Shown in pieces: positions 11,201 through 20,983 of a stretch of DNA of 64,000 bases. Both the position numbers and the translations under genes were made by a program. Numbering within the stretch: the stretch's first letter is position 1; every line of letters starts with the position of its first letter. Source of the stretch: Bin80 sp026708685 (lineage in GTDB: Bacteria > Bacteroidota > Rhodothermia > Rhodothermales > Bin80); contig OZ241742.1 in NCBI GenBank assembly GCA_965200955.1, forward strand, positions 3,720,001-3,784,000, given 5' to 3'. Below the pieces are notes generated by a model. The model did no database searches, was not told the origin of the DNA, and saw nothing but the letters and a program-made list of their open reading frames with translations.

Positions 11201-12924
11201 TGAATAAAAATGATAACTTAGATGGTGATAAGAGTTTTAAGGTTACCTTATCCAATCCTCGCAATGCGATTGTTCGCGGTGATGGTGTCGGAATAGCAAC
11301 CATTCATGATAAAAATTCACCCGCTTCTTTGACGATTAGCGATGCATGGGTCGTAGACTCTGAGGCGTTCGTACAGTTTGTGGTCACCGTATCGGAGCCC
11401 CAATCCATGCCCGTGTCCGTTGAGTACCGTACGCAAGATGTAACGGCCACAGGAGGAGAGGATTATGAACCTCAGGCAGGATTGGTCACTCTTGCACCTG
11501 GAAAGGTTGAAGCGGTTATTGCAGTCCCTCTATTGAAGGCGGGGACAAACTGGAAAGAGGAGAGCTTTGCGGTCCACTTGATCTCATCAGAGAATGCCCA
11601 GATTACTAAATCTGTCGGGGTGGCAACGACTCAAAATTCGGCGGAGCAAGATATGCATGTACTCACTGCTTATACGACACGGTTCGTGCGGAGCTCTTCA
11701 GTCCAAATTGTAGAGGCACTGCAGCAAAGATTCCGTTCAGATGGAAATCATTCTGTATGTGGTGCGCAGGAACGTGCGGAAGCGGTAAGAATGTATGGTG
11801 GGAATTCATCATGGAACCCATCGCTGGGCGAATTACTCTCTGGATGTCATATGTCTGGATCTACAACTACCTCCAGCGGTCAGTTCAGTGTTTGGGGGCG
11901 TGGAGCATTCCAGCAGTTTCAAGGTCATAGCGATGATGCACTTACCCTACGAGGAGAGGTGACCACCGGGATGCTGGGGGTAGACTATCAATGGAATCAG
12001 CAGGAAACCACTGGGAATTGGCTTGTCGGGATGCTTGTGTCTCAAAGCCATGGTGATGGTTCATTTGATAGGGCAATCGAATCTGGAAACTTCGCAGCAA
12101 ACTTGACCAGAGTTCATCCGTACATTTCCTATTCCGGTAACGAGTGGCTGGTTTGGCTCAGCGGCGGCTATGGTTGGGGCAATGTCCAGAAAGATGCATT
12201 GAAAAGAGATCTGACCTCTCGGTTTGGAGCACTTGGAATGCACGCCTATCTCACATCCATAGATGCTGTACGTCTTTCCTACCATGGAGATGTTCTGCTG
12301 ACCGATACCAAGGTGCAAGCACAACCTAGACAAGAAGACGTAATACGGGTTCGTGTGGGAATGGAAGGGGCCTTCCAGATTTTGCGAGGAGTACAACCGT
12401 ATGTAGAAGCGAATGTACGTCAGGATGGCGGAGATGCAGAAACTGGACTTGGATTGGAGCTGGGAGCAGGTGTGCGAATAAATTATCCCGCATGGCATTT
12501 GAAAGCGGATCTGTACTCTCAGAGATTGGTACTCCATACTGCAGATGGATTTACAGAATGGGGATTCTCTGGATCCGTGCAACTCGGTCGCCGCTCCGAA
12601 GGGTTGATGGTACTCTTTCGCCCATCTTGGGGACCCGCCCAGACCATGTCCCTCTACCATCAAAGAACCATTCTTGACCCTACCCCGTCAGATCAAGCGA
12701 CCTATCGTACCGATCTTGAACTGGGTTATGGAATGCCTTGGAAGTCTACGGTCGTACGATCCGTCATGGGAGTGACACAATTACCCTACGGAAGACTGCT
12801 TCGATTGGGCGGCGAATTAAGCCCTTGGAATCAAGCACGCTTTTCTATATCAGCACTAGGGTACCACCAACAACTCTCGGTGGAAAATGTCAGTTTTAAT
12901 GTGCAAGGATCCCTTATCTTCTAA
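8295..12924 (+). pseudogene. Calx-beta repeat adhesin, 3' portion with C-terminal autotransporter-like beta-barrel
   Basis: About 1541 codons that continue the split adhesin. There are roughly a dozen Calx-beta-like modules of about 100 residues (for example VTLTIDPAPAKALTVKYEVY, TEGADYSIPNSGNVTVP, DDDVSEGDE-type acidic turns, VTEGKQENFVVAL). Acidic loops suggest calcium binding. From about 1120 residues into this part the sequence changes to a barrel domain: FSVWGRGAFQQFQGHSDDAL, VTTGMLGVDYQWN, NWLVGMLVSQSHGDGSF, WLVWLSGGYGWG, and a last strand NVQGSLIF ending in Phe, as in autotransporters. The 5' part and signal peptide lie before the IS, so this segment has no proper start of its own and is probably not made. 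If the IS left precisely, the gene would be whole. Confidence 0.87.
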
Positions 12925-13257
12925 CCGAAGCCATCAAGCATCTGATTGATCATCCATGTATAGTGATTACATGCCAACCTGTAATTGACTACAGAAATTC
13001 ATGGTGTCAGGCAATGCATTTACAAGTGCAACATTGGACATGACTCGCCCTAGGCGTGGGGGATGTTCTTGGATGAGAAACATGCGAAAATGCCCCATCA
13101 AGATTAGCCTATGGGTAGATAATCATCTGGTGTGGAACCCAATATATTCCGAAATCAGCCTGCACTCCAAGTGCATTGCTGTTACCGCCCAGATCTTGAT
13201 GGGTGTGCCGTTCTTTCTTCGGTGGGTGTCGGATCGGACTATCCTCTTTCTCAGCCT
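12925..13257. other. Gap after the adhesin gene; nothing recognised
   Basis: About 330 bases with no supported gene, repeat or terminator. It separates the adhesin from the dead ATPase gene on the other strand. Confidence 0.5.
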
Positions 13258-14372
13258 CTATTGATTTGTCGGCCCGTATTCGGACACCAGCCACGTCTGC
13301 ATGGAGGGAATGGGGATAGCATAGTCTCCGTTCGTGCACTCATCCAGTATGCCCTGTCGGAGCACGCGGCGAAACACTTCTACGGCATCCTCGCGGGAGT
13401 GGTTTTCCATGAGTGCGTCCATGAGCGATCGTTGGGTAATGGTGGCACCTATAGGTTGATCCGTGAATAGGTCCGCGATGAGGCTACGCTGCTCCCTATT
13501 GATCCCGTGAGCACGGGTCTCGTAATACGCAAGTTAGTAGGCCCGCCCCACCTCCAGTACCCGTTCCAGCACGGCTTGAGTGGGCTTCTCACCACCCTCT
13601 GCAATGACTTGTCGCACCGCTTCTACGTAGCACATAATGTGGTGGGGCCATCCATGCGTCTGCTCGGCTATGGTTGGTATCCAGCCAGCCGGTGGTGATT
13701 CCATGCCAAATTGATGACGTAGATTGTCTTCAATCACTGCCCGCGTGAGATGGTGTCGAAGGGGCCGAGCCGCACCCTAAGGCCGTCCTCTATGCGGGAC
13801 ACGCCTATGGACTCAAATGCCATCTCAGTGGTTCCCAGTCCACCTGCAAGTAGGATGACGGGACGGCCGACCTGACCGTTATGGATCATGTTTAGCGTGG
13901 ATGTGGCCTCAACCTTGACGGAAGAGGGGGATGCAAGGTCAGCAATGTGCTGGGCCTTGCCCAGAACCAACAACAGCCCATTGCTGCTGGTAGCCTCGCG
14001 GATGATATCGACGACGGATGATAGTTCAACCGTCTCCTTTTTTCGGAAAAAGTTTACGATCTTTGCGTTGATCCCCCCGCCTCTCACCCTTCAAGGTGTA
14101 TAGGGCACGCCTAGCTTTTTCGCCATGGCCGCGGGGTCGAGTAAGGCGGAGGGGGTGATATTGCCTGCTATCGTATAGCCGATAGCCTCCGCGTGTCTGG
14201 ACAACTCACTCATCTGTGCCGTTTTGCCAGCGCCAGGAGGGCCTTTGATGAGAAAGATGCTACCCCCTGCACAACTTTGATAGTGATCAAGTGCACGCAG
14301 GAAGGGATTGATGATTTCGTCCCTTCCATGAAAGTAGTGTGCAGGACCTCTGAACTCAATGAATTTGTGCAT
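13258..14372 (-). pseudogene. Broken P-loop ATP-binding protein gene (two frameshifts and one stop)
   Basis: Read on the minus strand, this is a protein of about 370 residues in four pieces. It starts at ATG 14372 with FRGPAHYFHGRDEI and a Walker A motif, FLIKGPPGAGKTAQ. A frameshift near 14085-14095 leads into VDIIREATSSNGLLLVLGKA and VGRPVILLAGGLGTTEMAFE. A second shift near 13735-13740 leads into EDNLRHQFGM and IAEQTHGWPHHIMCYVEAVR. An in-frame TAA at 13534-13536 is followed without loss of frame by YYETRAHGINREQRSLIADL down to QTWLVSEYGPTNQ and a final TAG (13258-13260). The layout resembles AAA/ORC-like single-protein ATPases found as accessory genes. GC is higher than in its neighbours, suggesting transfer. 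Confidence 0.85.
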
Positions 14373-14761
14373 TTTTGCAGGGAAGGTTGAACGTATAATT
14401 CCCAGTTACAGTTGATGTTCAAGTCAGCTAGGAGTAATTCTGGTGATATACAGGAATATGTAATTAACCGTGCTGGCACAGTGCGATGTTGGCTACTTGA
14501 CGTATGCATCCTCCAAGGATTAAATATCCAGATACCAACCGCATACTCCCGCGGCACTGGCGAAAATCGCCAATACTCAGAGGCAGAAGATCTTGGACAC
14601 TCCGCATAGTAAAGTCAAGAAGTGCTGATCTCCCCACTCTGGCATTCACGTAGATAATTCCCCAAACATAGATGAGCTAAATTTCATCCGAATCTCCATG
14701 ATGGGAACTATCAATTCATCCTTGGGGGGAAAGGTATAATACCACTGATCCAGTTACCTCT
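14373..14761. other. Gap between ATPase pseudogene and YaaW-like gene
   Basis: About 390 bases with only short frames on both strands; no gene, repeat array or terminator supported. Confidence 0.5.
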
Positions 14762-15541
14762 TCATGGATTCTGAAGGCGAATGTCATCTTGCGCATGAAG
14801 ATATGCCTCATTCTTTTCGGCATCAAGGCGTATACAACTGAGCCCCAAATACAGCAGTATTGGTACCGTCTTTCGGCGAGCGGGGCCTTGAAATTGCAGA
14901 ATCGTCATTCCAATAGAAACGGCCCATGCTCCAGGGATGATTGTATGGACCCACCATGGAACTCGGGCAAATAAAAAAGCAAACAATGTGGCAGCAAGCT
15001 TTGCTCCAATCACGCGGGCCGTCCATCCAAACAACACGGTTTTGATGAGCCCCTGCACGACGAGCATTCCAAATGCTTGGAGTAGCACTGGAACAGCGAA
15101 TATGCCACCTGTCTTCTTCAAGAACGCAATCGCTCGCTTACGCTCTACCCCGAGTGACTCCAGAATTCGTTGCTGCTCTTCTGGTGTTAACTTCGAGAAA
15201 ATATCCACGGCATACTGCTGGGCCATATCCATCAGCATGTCTCTTTCTGAACCACGATCTGCCAACGGAACTTTGAGAAATCTGCCCGTGTCACGGATCA
15301 TGTAACGAAAGTCCACAGCGGGTTCAGCACCAGAAACCTTGCGAACTTGATAGGCGATCTTGCTACTTCCCAACAATCGAATTTTATGTTCAAGTCCTTC
15401 ACATAATGCTCTACGATGCTCAGGAACATCTATATTCTTGAGATGCTCCTTCAGATGTGAACATGGATCAAATGGACCCTGAATGATCTTGATCAGATAG
15501 TCATAATCTTCGGGGGAAAGTTCAACCAGTAGATCCTGCAT
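14762..15541 (-). CDS. YaaW-like (UPF0174/DUF3944-type) protein with membrane segments
   Basis: 259 residues. The order of parts resembles the YaaW family: an N-terminal helical region that begins LSPEDYDYLIKI, a middle stretch with FLKVPLADRGSERDMLMDMA and LTPEEQQRILESLGV, then hydrophobic segments around residues 145-230 (VLLQAFGMLVVQGLIKTVLF, KLAATLFAFLFARV, IIPGAWAVSIGMTIL). The role of the family is not established; membrane association is likely from the sequence. It follows rlmB by 127 bases on the same strand and may be the last, loosely attached gene of that run. Similarity was judged by eye and is moderate. Confidence 0.6.
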   Translation of the reverse strand: MQDLLVELSPEDYDYLIKIIQGPFDPCSHLKEHLKNIDVPEHRRALCEGLEHKIRLLGSSKIAYQVRKVSGAEPAVDFRYMIRDTGRFLKVPLADRGSERDMLMDMAQQYAVDIFSKLTPEEQQRILESLGVERKRAIAFLKKTGGIFAVPVLLQAFGMLVVQGLIKTVLFGWTARVIGAKLAATLFAFLFARVPWWVHTIIPGAWAVSIGMTILQFQGPARRKTVPILLYLGLSCIRLDAEKNEAYLHAQDDIRLQNP

Positions 15542-15668
15542 CTCTATAAGTGGAGTGATCTCTTCATCTAACGGATACGCACTTCTATGATGGAAAGTTT
15601 TTCATCTCAATCAATTTGCTCATGAGTAAATCTTGATCCTATTCAGAATGCCGATCTCAAGGATGAAT

Positions 15669-16424
15669 TCAAGGTGACGGCTGACACGCTTTGGCAAGTA
15701 GAATTCCCGTCGCTACTGAGGCATTGAGTGACTCCATATCTCCACTGATCGGAATTGACAACAGTTGATCACAAAGCCTCTCGGTATCTGAAAAGAGTCC
15801 TCGACCTTCACTGCCAATCACAAGTGCAATCGGATATTTCCAGTTGATATCCCACATGGATACAGACCCGCTATGTGATGCTCCATAGACATAGTATCCC
15901 CGCTCCTTGATTTCACCAATGACATCTGCGAGTCGACCGACTCGGGCAATGGGAATCCGCAATGCAGCTCCACTGCTGGCTTTGACCATGGCTGGACTTA
16001 CGGGTGCCATATGATGAGAACTGACAAGAATTCCCTTTACATCAAAAGCAACCGCACAACGGACGATGGCTCCAAAATTTCTTGGATCCTGAATTCCATC
16101 CAACAACAAGAGCCGCGGCTGTAACGAACGTACCGTATCAAGATCGGGAGCGATCTTTGCCAACATTGCAGTATAGTCTGCATAAGCAAATGCAGGTTGT
16201 ACTGCTATGACTCCCTGATGCAATGCTCCCCCAGCCAATCGTTTGAGGCCACCAGCGGGCAGAACCTGTACAGGTATTTGTTTTTGATGTGCTAGACTGC
16301 GAATGTGATGTAGCCGTTTGGCATCTCTGAGCAGATATATTTTTTCAATTGAATGGGGATTCCGCTCCAACACCTCACGCACTGGATTTCTTCCCGCAAT
16401 GATGAGGGGGGTATGATCAGACAT
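15669..16424 (-). CDS. rlmB: 23S rRNA (guanosine-2'-O-)-methyltransferase RlmB / TrmH family
   Basis: 251 residues of the SPOUT/TrmH class. The N-terminal substrate-binding part opens IIAGRNPVREVLE; the knotted catalytic part has motif 1 LLLLDGIQDPRNFGAIVRCA, motif 2 ALVIGSEGRGL and motif 3 ESLNASVATGILL. The N-terminal domain and GRNPV start favour RlmB (Gm2251 of 23S rRNA) over tRNA TrmH. It overlaps the 3' end of the decarboxylase gene by 8 bases, so the two are co-transcribed and probably translationally coupled. Confidence 0.9.
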   Translation of the reverse strand: MSDHTPLIIAGRNPVREVLERNPHSIEKIYLLRDAKRLHHIRSLAHQKQIPVQVLPAGGLKRLAGGALHQGVIAVQPAFAYADYTAMLAKIAPDLDTVRSLQPRLLLLDGIQDPRNFGAIVRCAVAFDVKGILVSSHHMAPVSPAMVKASSGAALRIPIARVGRLADVIGEIKERGYYVYGASHSGSVSMWDINWKYPIALVIGSEGRGLFSDTERLCDQLLSIPISGDMESLNASVATGILLAKACQPSP

Positions 16425-17811
16425 CCACCTCTAGGAATCCGACCAGAGAAGCAACCAGTGCTTCGGCATAATCAGCCTGCTCTGGCCGCATCAGTACACT
16501 CCGAAGAATACGAACCTCTTTCTGGTCAATCTCTACTGATGGCATGCGTTCTTGGAGATCACTTGATTGAACCCTAAGAGTGCTCAGAAAAATGGGATTT
16601 TCCGTAGAGGCCATGGAACGTTCAAACAATGCCTGCGATGCTTGATCAATTCCACTAGCGGTTGATGATCCTGTATCTGGAAAGTAACCGACGATGTCAA
16701 GATCCGGTTTTTTCCAACTTTTCAGCGGTGTATCTTCTAATGCTACATGCCATCGCTGAGCTGCTTCAAGACATGATGCCAGTACAGGTCCGAGTCCAGT
16801 ATCGGCTAATAGTGGCAAACACTCAAGCGTCAGCCACAATGCACCTGCTGCCGCACCTGCACGAGAACATTCCAGGCTGATTTCGCCCAGATGCAAGTCA
16901 TTGCTTGAGAAATAGGTATACGGTGATTCATGGAAATAATGTCGTCCGACCTCTCGGTCCTGATACACAATACAACCGCATCCATAGGGCTGTAGTCCAT
17001 GCTTATGAGGATCCAAAGCGACCGAATCAGCCTCTTTGATTGCATCAAGATTCTTGGATACTTCTGCATCAATAATCTCCGAATGGATCAATAATCTAAA
17101 AAAACCTCCATAGGCAGCATCTACATGAACCCGTGCTCCATAGCGTCTGCATAAAGGAATTGCCTCATCCATAGGATCCACTGCACCCAAGCTCGTTGTG
17201 CCAGCAGTCAGGACAACCGTTCCAACTTTGCTAGCCTGAAGAAGATCTTCTAATGCATTCAGATCCATCCGACCTTCAGAATCAGTCTCTACTTTCTCCA
17301 TAGGCACCCCCAATACATGCCCCATGCGTGCATGGGTATAGTGAGCTTCCCTGCTCACAGCGATGGCTTTCTCTGGATGCTCTTCCCGACTTACAAATAA
17401 GGCTTCTAAATTTGCAATCGTTCCACTGGTCGTGAGATGACCCAGTGCAGAATCGGAAAATTCCAACATTCTGGATATCTTCACAATCACCTCCTTTTCC
17501 ATATCTGCAGTTGCAGGCCCTCCATCCAGTGCATGATTGTTCGGGTTGATCCGCATGGCCGTCACATATCCTAAAATGGCAACTGGATGTGGTGGCTTAA
17601 GCATCTGGCCCGCATAGCGGGGATGGAAAAACGGATAATTATCGGTCAGCCGATTGAGATATTCTTCATACGCCTGACCCAGTGCCTGATGGTCAACCCT
17701 CAAAGAAGGATGTATCTCAAAATCTCCCCAACGATCTTCCCAGATGCGAACACAGCGATCCGCCTCCTTAAGCCAACTTCCCAATGACTGGGCAGCAACT
17801 GGCTCAATCAT
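16417..17811 (-). CDS. Pyridoxal-phosphate-dependent decarboxylase (group II, aromatic/glutamate-type)
   Basis: 464 residues of the DDC/GAD fold type I family. The PLP lysine lies in SVALDPHKHGLQPYGCG. Other family marks are LTTSGTIANLEALFVSREEH (the phosphate-binding T-S-G-x-x-A-N region), TAGTTSLGAVDPMDEAI and ARVHVDAAYGGFF (the Asp that binds the pyridine nitrogen). The substrate cannot be set from sequence; aromatic amino acids, glutamate and 2,4-diaminobutyrate are all handled by relatives. It overlaps lgt by 4 bases (17808-17811) and rlmB by 8, an unusual partner for these housekeeping genes. Confidence 0.87.
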   Translation of the reverse strand: MIEPVAAQSLGSWLKEADRCVRIWEDRWGDFEIHPSLRVDHQALGQAYEEYLNRLTDNYPFFHPRYAGQMLKPPHPVAILGYVTAMRINPNNHALDGGPATADMEKEVIVKISRMLEFSDSALGHLTTSGTIANLEALFVSREEHPEKAIAVSREAHYTHARMGHVLGVPMEKVETDSEGRMDLNALEDLLQASKVGTVVLTAGTTSLGAVDPMDEAIPLCRRYGARVHVDAAYGGFFRLLIHSEIIDAEVSKNLDAIKEADSVALDPHKHGLQPYGCGCIVYQDREVGRHYFHESPYTYFSSNDLHLGEISLECSRAGAAAGALWLTLECLPLLADTGLGPVLASCLEAAQRWHVALEDTPLKSWKKPDLDIVGYFPDTGSSTASGIDQASQALFERSMASTENPIFLSTLRVQSSDLQERMPSVEIDQKEVRILRSVLMRPEQADYAEALVASLVGFLEVDV

Positions 17812-18701
17812 GATGGTCTACGCGTCAAAATCGCCAAGCCAACAATACCCGCCACGATCATCACCACAGAAATCATCTCCGCCTGCGTCACTTGCATCCC
17901 CAATACATCAAACAGATTATTGACACGAATCTGCTCAATCAATAAACGCTCCACCCCAAAAAAGAGGAGCGAAAGAGAAGCCAGCCATCCCGCCTTAAAT
18001 GGATGATCACGCAAACTCCACAGAATCCCAAACAAAATGGATGCCATGACAAACTCGTAGATGGATGTTGGATAGACCCCAGACTCTGGGAGCGTTTCTC
18101 CAAGAATATTGTTGGGGTATGTCTCTCCCCACAGCCAGTCAGGAACAAAGCTTGGCTGCGCATCAGGATTCGCTGGAATCCCCCAGTCTCCGTCTCCCGC
18201 TAGGTGACAACCAATCCTGCCAATCCCGTAGGCCAGCATCACCGTCGGTAAGATGGAATCAACAAAACGAAATAGATTCACCCCCGATTTATGGACATAC
18301 CACATGATCCCCACTGCAGCAAAAAGTAAGCCTCCGTAAAACGTCAGCCCACCCTGTGAAAAGATCATGGCAGCAGGATTGATCATGAAATCTCCCCAAT
18401 TCTCAAGGATATGAAACACCTTAGCACCAACAATACCCCCCACAACTGCTATGACTGTTATGGTTCCCATCAAAGTGGATGGACTCGCCTGAACCGTCTG
18501 CTTTTTTCCATTGGGTTTCTTGGTCGTCACTTGAACGGAATTGAGCACTCCCTTTTTGTAGAGCCTGTCCAGTTCACGACGGGTAAGCCATGCTGCCATC
18601 AAAAAAGCAGTGGCCATCATGGCACCAAATGAATAAATGGTAATGGAGCTCAACCCCAGAAATTCTATAGGGAGAGGAATTTCAAGAAGACGTGGATACA
18701 T
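17808..18701 (-). CDS. lgt: Prolipoprotein diacylglyceryl transferase
   Basis: 297 residues, with several membrane spans. Lgt moves diacylglycerol from phosphatidylglycerol to the lipobox cysteine of pre-lipoproteins at the inner membrane. Seen here are the N-terminal SITIYSFGAMMATAFLMAAW, the GGLTFYGGLLFA segment, the signature region YGIGRIGCHLAGDGDWG, and the C-terminal FFGVERLLIEQIRVNN. The AGDGDWG form is common in Bacteroidota-like Lgt. An insert of about 30 residues (around 52-80, rich in Lys/Gln) follows the first spans. It overlaps hisS by 20 bases upstream and the decarboxylase by 4 downstream. Its partner substrates in this window include the LSGC, LLGC and FSAC lipoproteins. Confidence 0.93.
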   Translation of the reverse strand: MYPRLLEIPLPIEFLGLSSITIYSFGAMMATAFLMAAWLTRRELDRLYKKGVLNSVQVTTKKPNGKKQTVQASPSTLMGTITVIAVVGGIVGAKVFHILENWGDFMINPAAMIFSQGGLTFYGGLLFAAVGIMWYVHKSGVNLFRFVDSILPTVMLAYGIGRIGCHLAGDGDWGIPANPDAQPSFVPDWLWGETYPNNILGETLPESGVYPTSIYEFVMASILFGILWSLRDHPFKAGWLASLSLLFFGVERLLIEQIRVNNLFDVLGMQVTQAEMISVVMIVAGIVGLAILTRRPS

Positions 18702-19989
18702 GTGACAGTAATTCTGTGATTCGCTTTACGATGTGGATCAAATCAACACTCTCCTCTTCACTAGTGTTCATATCCTTGACAATCGCTGTTTCATTGATGA
18801 TTTCCTGGTCTCCCAGGAGGATGGTATATCTGGCCTTGTGGTGATTGGCAAGACGCATCTGAGCTTTCAGCGATCGATTGCCCAACTCCATTCCCACTCG
18901 AAAACGAGATCTGCGCAGTTGAGTTGCAACATGAAAAGCGGCTGCATGTGCAGATTCGCCAATGGCAATGACCCAAATTTCAAAGGTGAAGGGTCCACAG
19001 GGAAGATCCTCTTCACAATCATTGAGGGCAAGAATCAAGCGCTCCATTCCAGCGGCAAAACCCACTGCACCAATCGGGTGCTTCGCACCTATTTCTGGAG
19101 CAAGTAGATCATATCTCCCCCCACCGGCCAATGCGTTCTGGGCACCAATTCCATCCACCTCCAGTTCAAATGCAGTATGGCAATAATAATCAAGCCCCCG
19201 AACCAGCATTGGATCTTCAATAAATGGAATGTTTACCGCTGTCAGGAACCCTTTGACCAATTCATAATTGTCCAGACTGTCTTTACTGATGTACTCTGAG
19301 ATCAGAGGGGCATGTTCAAGAATCGTCTGTTCAGCCTCAATTTTGGTATCCAAGATACGGAGCGGATTCCGTGATAGACGGTCTTGACTGGTCTGAGACA
19401 GTTTTTCCTTGAACGGTGTCAGATAGTTGACCAAGGCATCACGATAGCGTGATCTGGCATCCGAATCACCAAGTGTATTGATCCGAAGCCTCTGATTGGA
19501 AATGCCAAACAACTCAAAAATCTCTGACATCAGTGTCATGATTTCTGCATCTGCCCTTGGGTCGTCCGTACCTATGATTTCTGCTCCAAACTGATGGAAC
19601 TGCCGATATCGCCCTTTTTGGGGGCGTTCAGCCCTGAAACAGGGACCCATATAAAAGTACCGCTGAACCCCTGGCTTTTGATGTAAATGATGCTGGATAT
19701 AGGACCGCATGATGGGGGCAGTCATTTCAGGGCGTAACACATAACTGTGACGGCCTCGCTCTAGGGTAAACATCTCCTTGGATACAATATCGGTGTTCTG
19801 TCCTACCCCTCTGGCAATCAGACTGGTATACTCAAGGATTGGCGTTCGGATCTCTGAATACCCGTAACGATGCATGACTTCACGTATCTTTGATTCGAGA
19901 AAGCTCCACACCTCTGACCGTTCAACGGGGCGAACTGCCTCTGGATATAGATCCATCGCCCCCTCAATGCTTTTGGTTAAGTTCTTCAC
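18682..19989 (-). CDS. hisS: Histidyl-tRNA synthetase
   Basis: 435 residues, class II synthetase. Motif 1 region: YGYSEIRTPILEYTSLIARG; motif 2: YFYMGPCFRAERPQKGRYRQ with FHQFGAEIIG; the His-binding loops: VRGLDYYCHTAFELE and LAGGGRYDLL; motif 3: GAVGFAAGMERLIL. The C-terminal anticodon-binding domain (about residues 335-430) is present. Length is normal. The start at 19989 gives the usual short N-terminus before motif 1. It sits 18 bases after rluD and overlaps lgt by 20 bases in one long minus-strand operon. Confidence 0.96.
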   Translation of the reverse strand: MKNLTKSIEGAMDLYPEAVRPVERSEVWSFLESKIREVMHRYGYSEIRTPILEYTSLIARGVGQNTDIVSKEMFTLERGRHSYVLRPEMTAPIMRSYIQHHLHQKPGVQRYFYMGPCFRAERPQKGRYRQFHQFGAEIIGTDDPRADAEIMTLMSEIFELFGISNQRLRINTLGDSDARSRYRDALVNYLTPFKEKLSQTSQDRLSRNPLRILDTKIEAEQTILEHAPLISEYISKDSLDNYELVKGFLTAVNIPFIEDPMLVRGLDYYCHTAFELEVDGIGAQNALAGGGRYDLLAPEIGAKHPIGAVGFAAGMERLILALNDCEEDLPCGPFTFEIWVIAIGESAHAAAFHVATQLRRSRFRVGMELGNRSLKAQMRLANHHKARYTILLGDQEIINETAIVKDMNTSEEESVDLIHIVKRITELLSHVSTSS

Positions 19990-20007
19990 GAAACTATGCG
20001 TTAAACG

Positions 20008-20982
20008 TTATCTGTACGCAGAATCTTTCTGCAGTTGTTCGACTGTCCATACCATATCTTCTGGCATCTCAGCTGTAAATTCCATGAAGCTACCCGTATC
20101 CGGGTGAAGAAAACCGAGTGATTGAGCATGGAGGGCCTGGCGGTCTAAGACATCAAAGATATTGGAATAGAACGCTTTTCGGTTCCGAGTCACTGAACCA
20201 TAACGAATGATGGTTCCTCCATACGCCGAATCTCCGATCAAGGGATGTCCTATAGATTGGAGATGAACCCGGATCTGATGGGTTCGCCCAGTACTCAGCT
20301 CAAAACGCATGAGGGTTGCTGGTCCCAGTATTTCATGGGTTTCATATCGTGTCACAGCGGGTTTGCCATCAGGACGTACGCACATGATGATTCGGTTACG
20401 GGATGATCTTCCGATTGGGGCATCAATCGTACCAGATCGGGGCTCAGGAATCCCCCAAACAATTCCAACATACTGTCTTCTGACTGTTCGTGCCTCAAAC
20501 TGAGATTGCAGGGCACGGTGAGCGACATCATTTTTGGCAACTACCAGTAACCCCGTGGTATCCATATCTAGTCGATGAACGATCCCAGGGCGAAAAGGCT
20601 CATCTGTAGCGTGAGGCAGATGCTCCGGTACATGATGCAATAGTGCATTCACCAGTGTTCCCTTCGTCCGTCCTGCACCTGGGTGAACTGGCATTTTGGC
20701 CGCTTTGTTGACAACCAAGAGACTCTCATCTTCATGCACGATATCCAACGGAATTGCTTGAGGTATGAGATCCAGAGGCTCCACAGTAGGTACCTCCCAG
20801 TGAATGACTGCGTTCGGTTTAACTGCATGAGAGGGTTTTAAGATCACCTCATCATCAACGGTCACATGCCCCGATCGAATCATTTTCTGTGCTTGACTTC
20901 GGGATCCTATAGAGTCTACCATCGCCAATGTCACATCAAGGCGCTGCTCCGTTTCTGCAATCAAGGTTGTTTCATCCATCAT
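20008..20982 (-). CDS. rluD: Large-subunit pseudouridine synthase, RluD/RluA family
   Basis: 324 residues. An S4 RNA-binding domain lies at the N-terminus (GSRSQAQKMIRSGHVTVDDE). The catalytic domain holds the family's HRLDMDTTGLLVVAKND motif with the essential Asp, preceded by LLVVNKAAKMPVHPGAGR and followed by RRQYVGIVWG and TGRTHQIRVHLQSIGHPLIG. The S4 domain and HPGAG favour RluD (23S rRNA 1911/1915/1917). It starts one base after the obgE stop and ends 18 bases before hisS. Confidence 0.92.
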   Translation of the reverse strand: MMDETTLIAETEQRLDVTLAMVDSIGSRSQAQKMIRSGHVTVDDEVILKPSHAVKPNAVIHWEVPTVEPLDLIPQAIPLDIVHEDESLLVVNKAAKMPVHPGAGRTKGTLVNALLHHVPEHLPHATDEPFRPGIVHRLDMDTTGLLVVAKNDVAHRALQSQFEARTVRRQYVGIVWGIPEPRSGTIDAPIGRSSRNRIIMCVRPDGKPAVTRYETHEILGPATLMRFELSTGRTHQIRVHLQSIGHPLIGDSAYGGTIIRYGSVTRNRKAFYSNIFDVLDRQALHAQSLGFLHPDTGSFMEFTAEMPEDMVWTVEQLQKDSAYR

Positions 20983-20983
20983 C

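Noticed and set aside
12061..12663. 200-codon minus-strand frame
   Set aside because: It lies wholly inside the beta-barrel part of the adhesin on the opposite strand, and its Ser/Cys/His-rich composition is that of a shadow frame.
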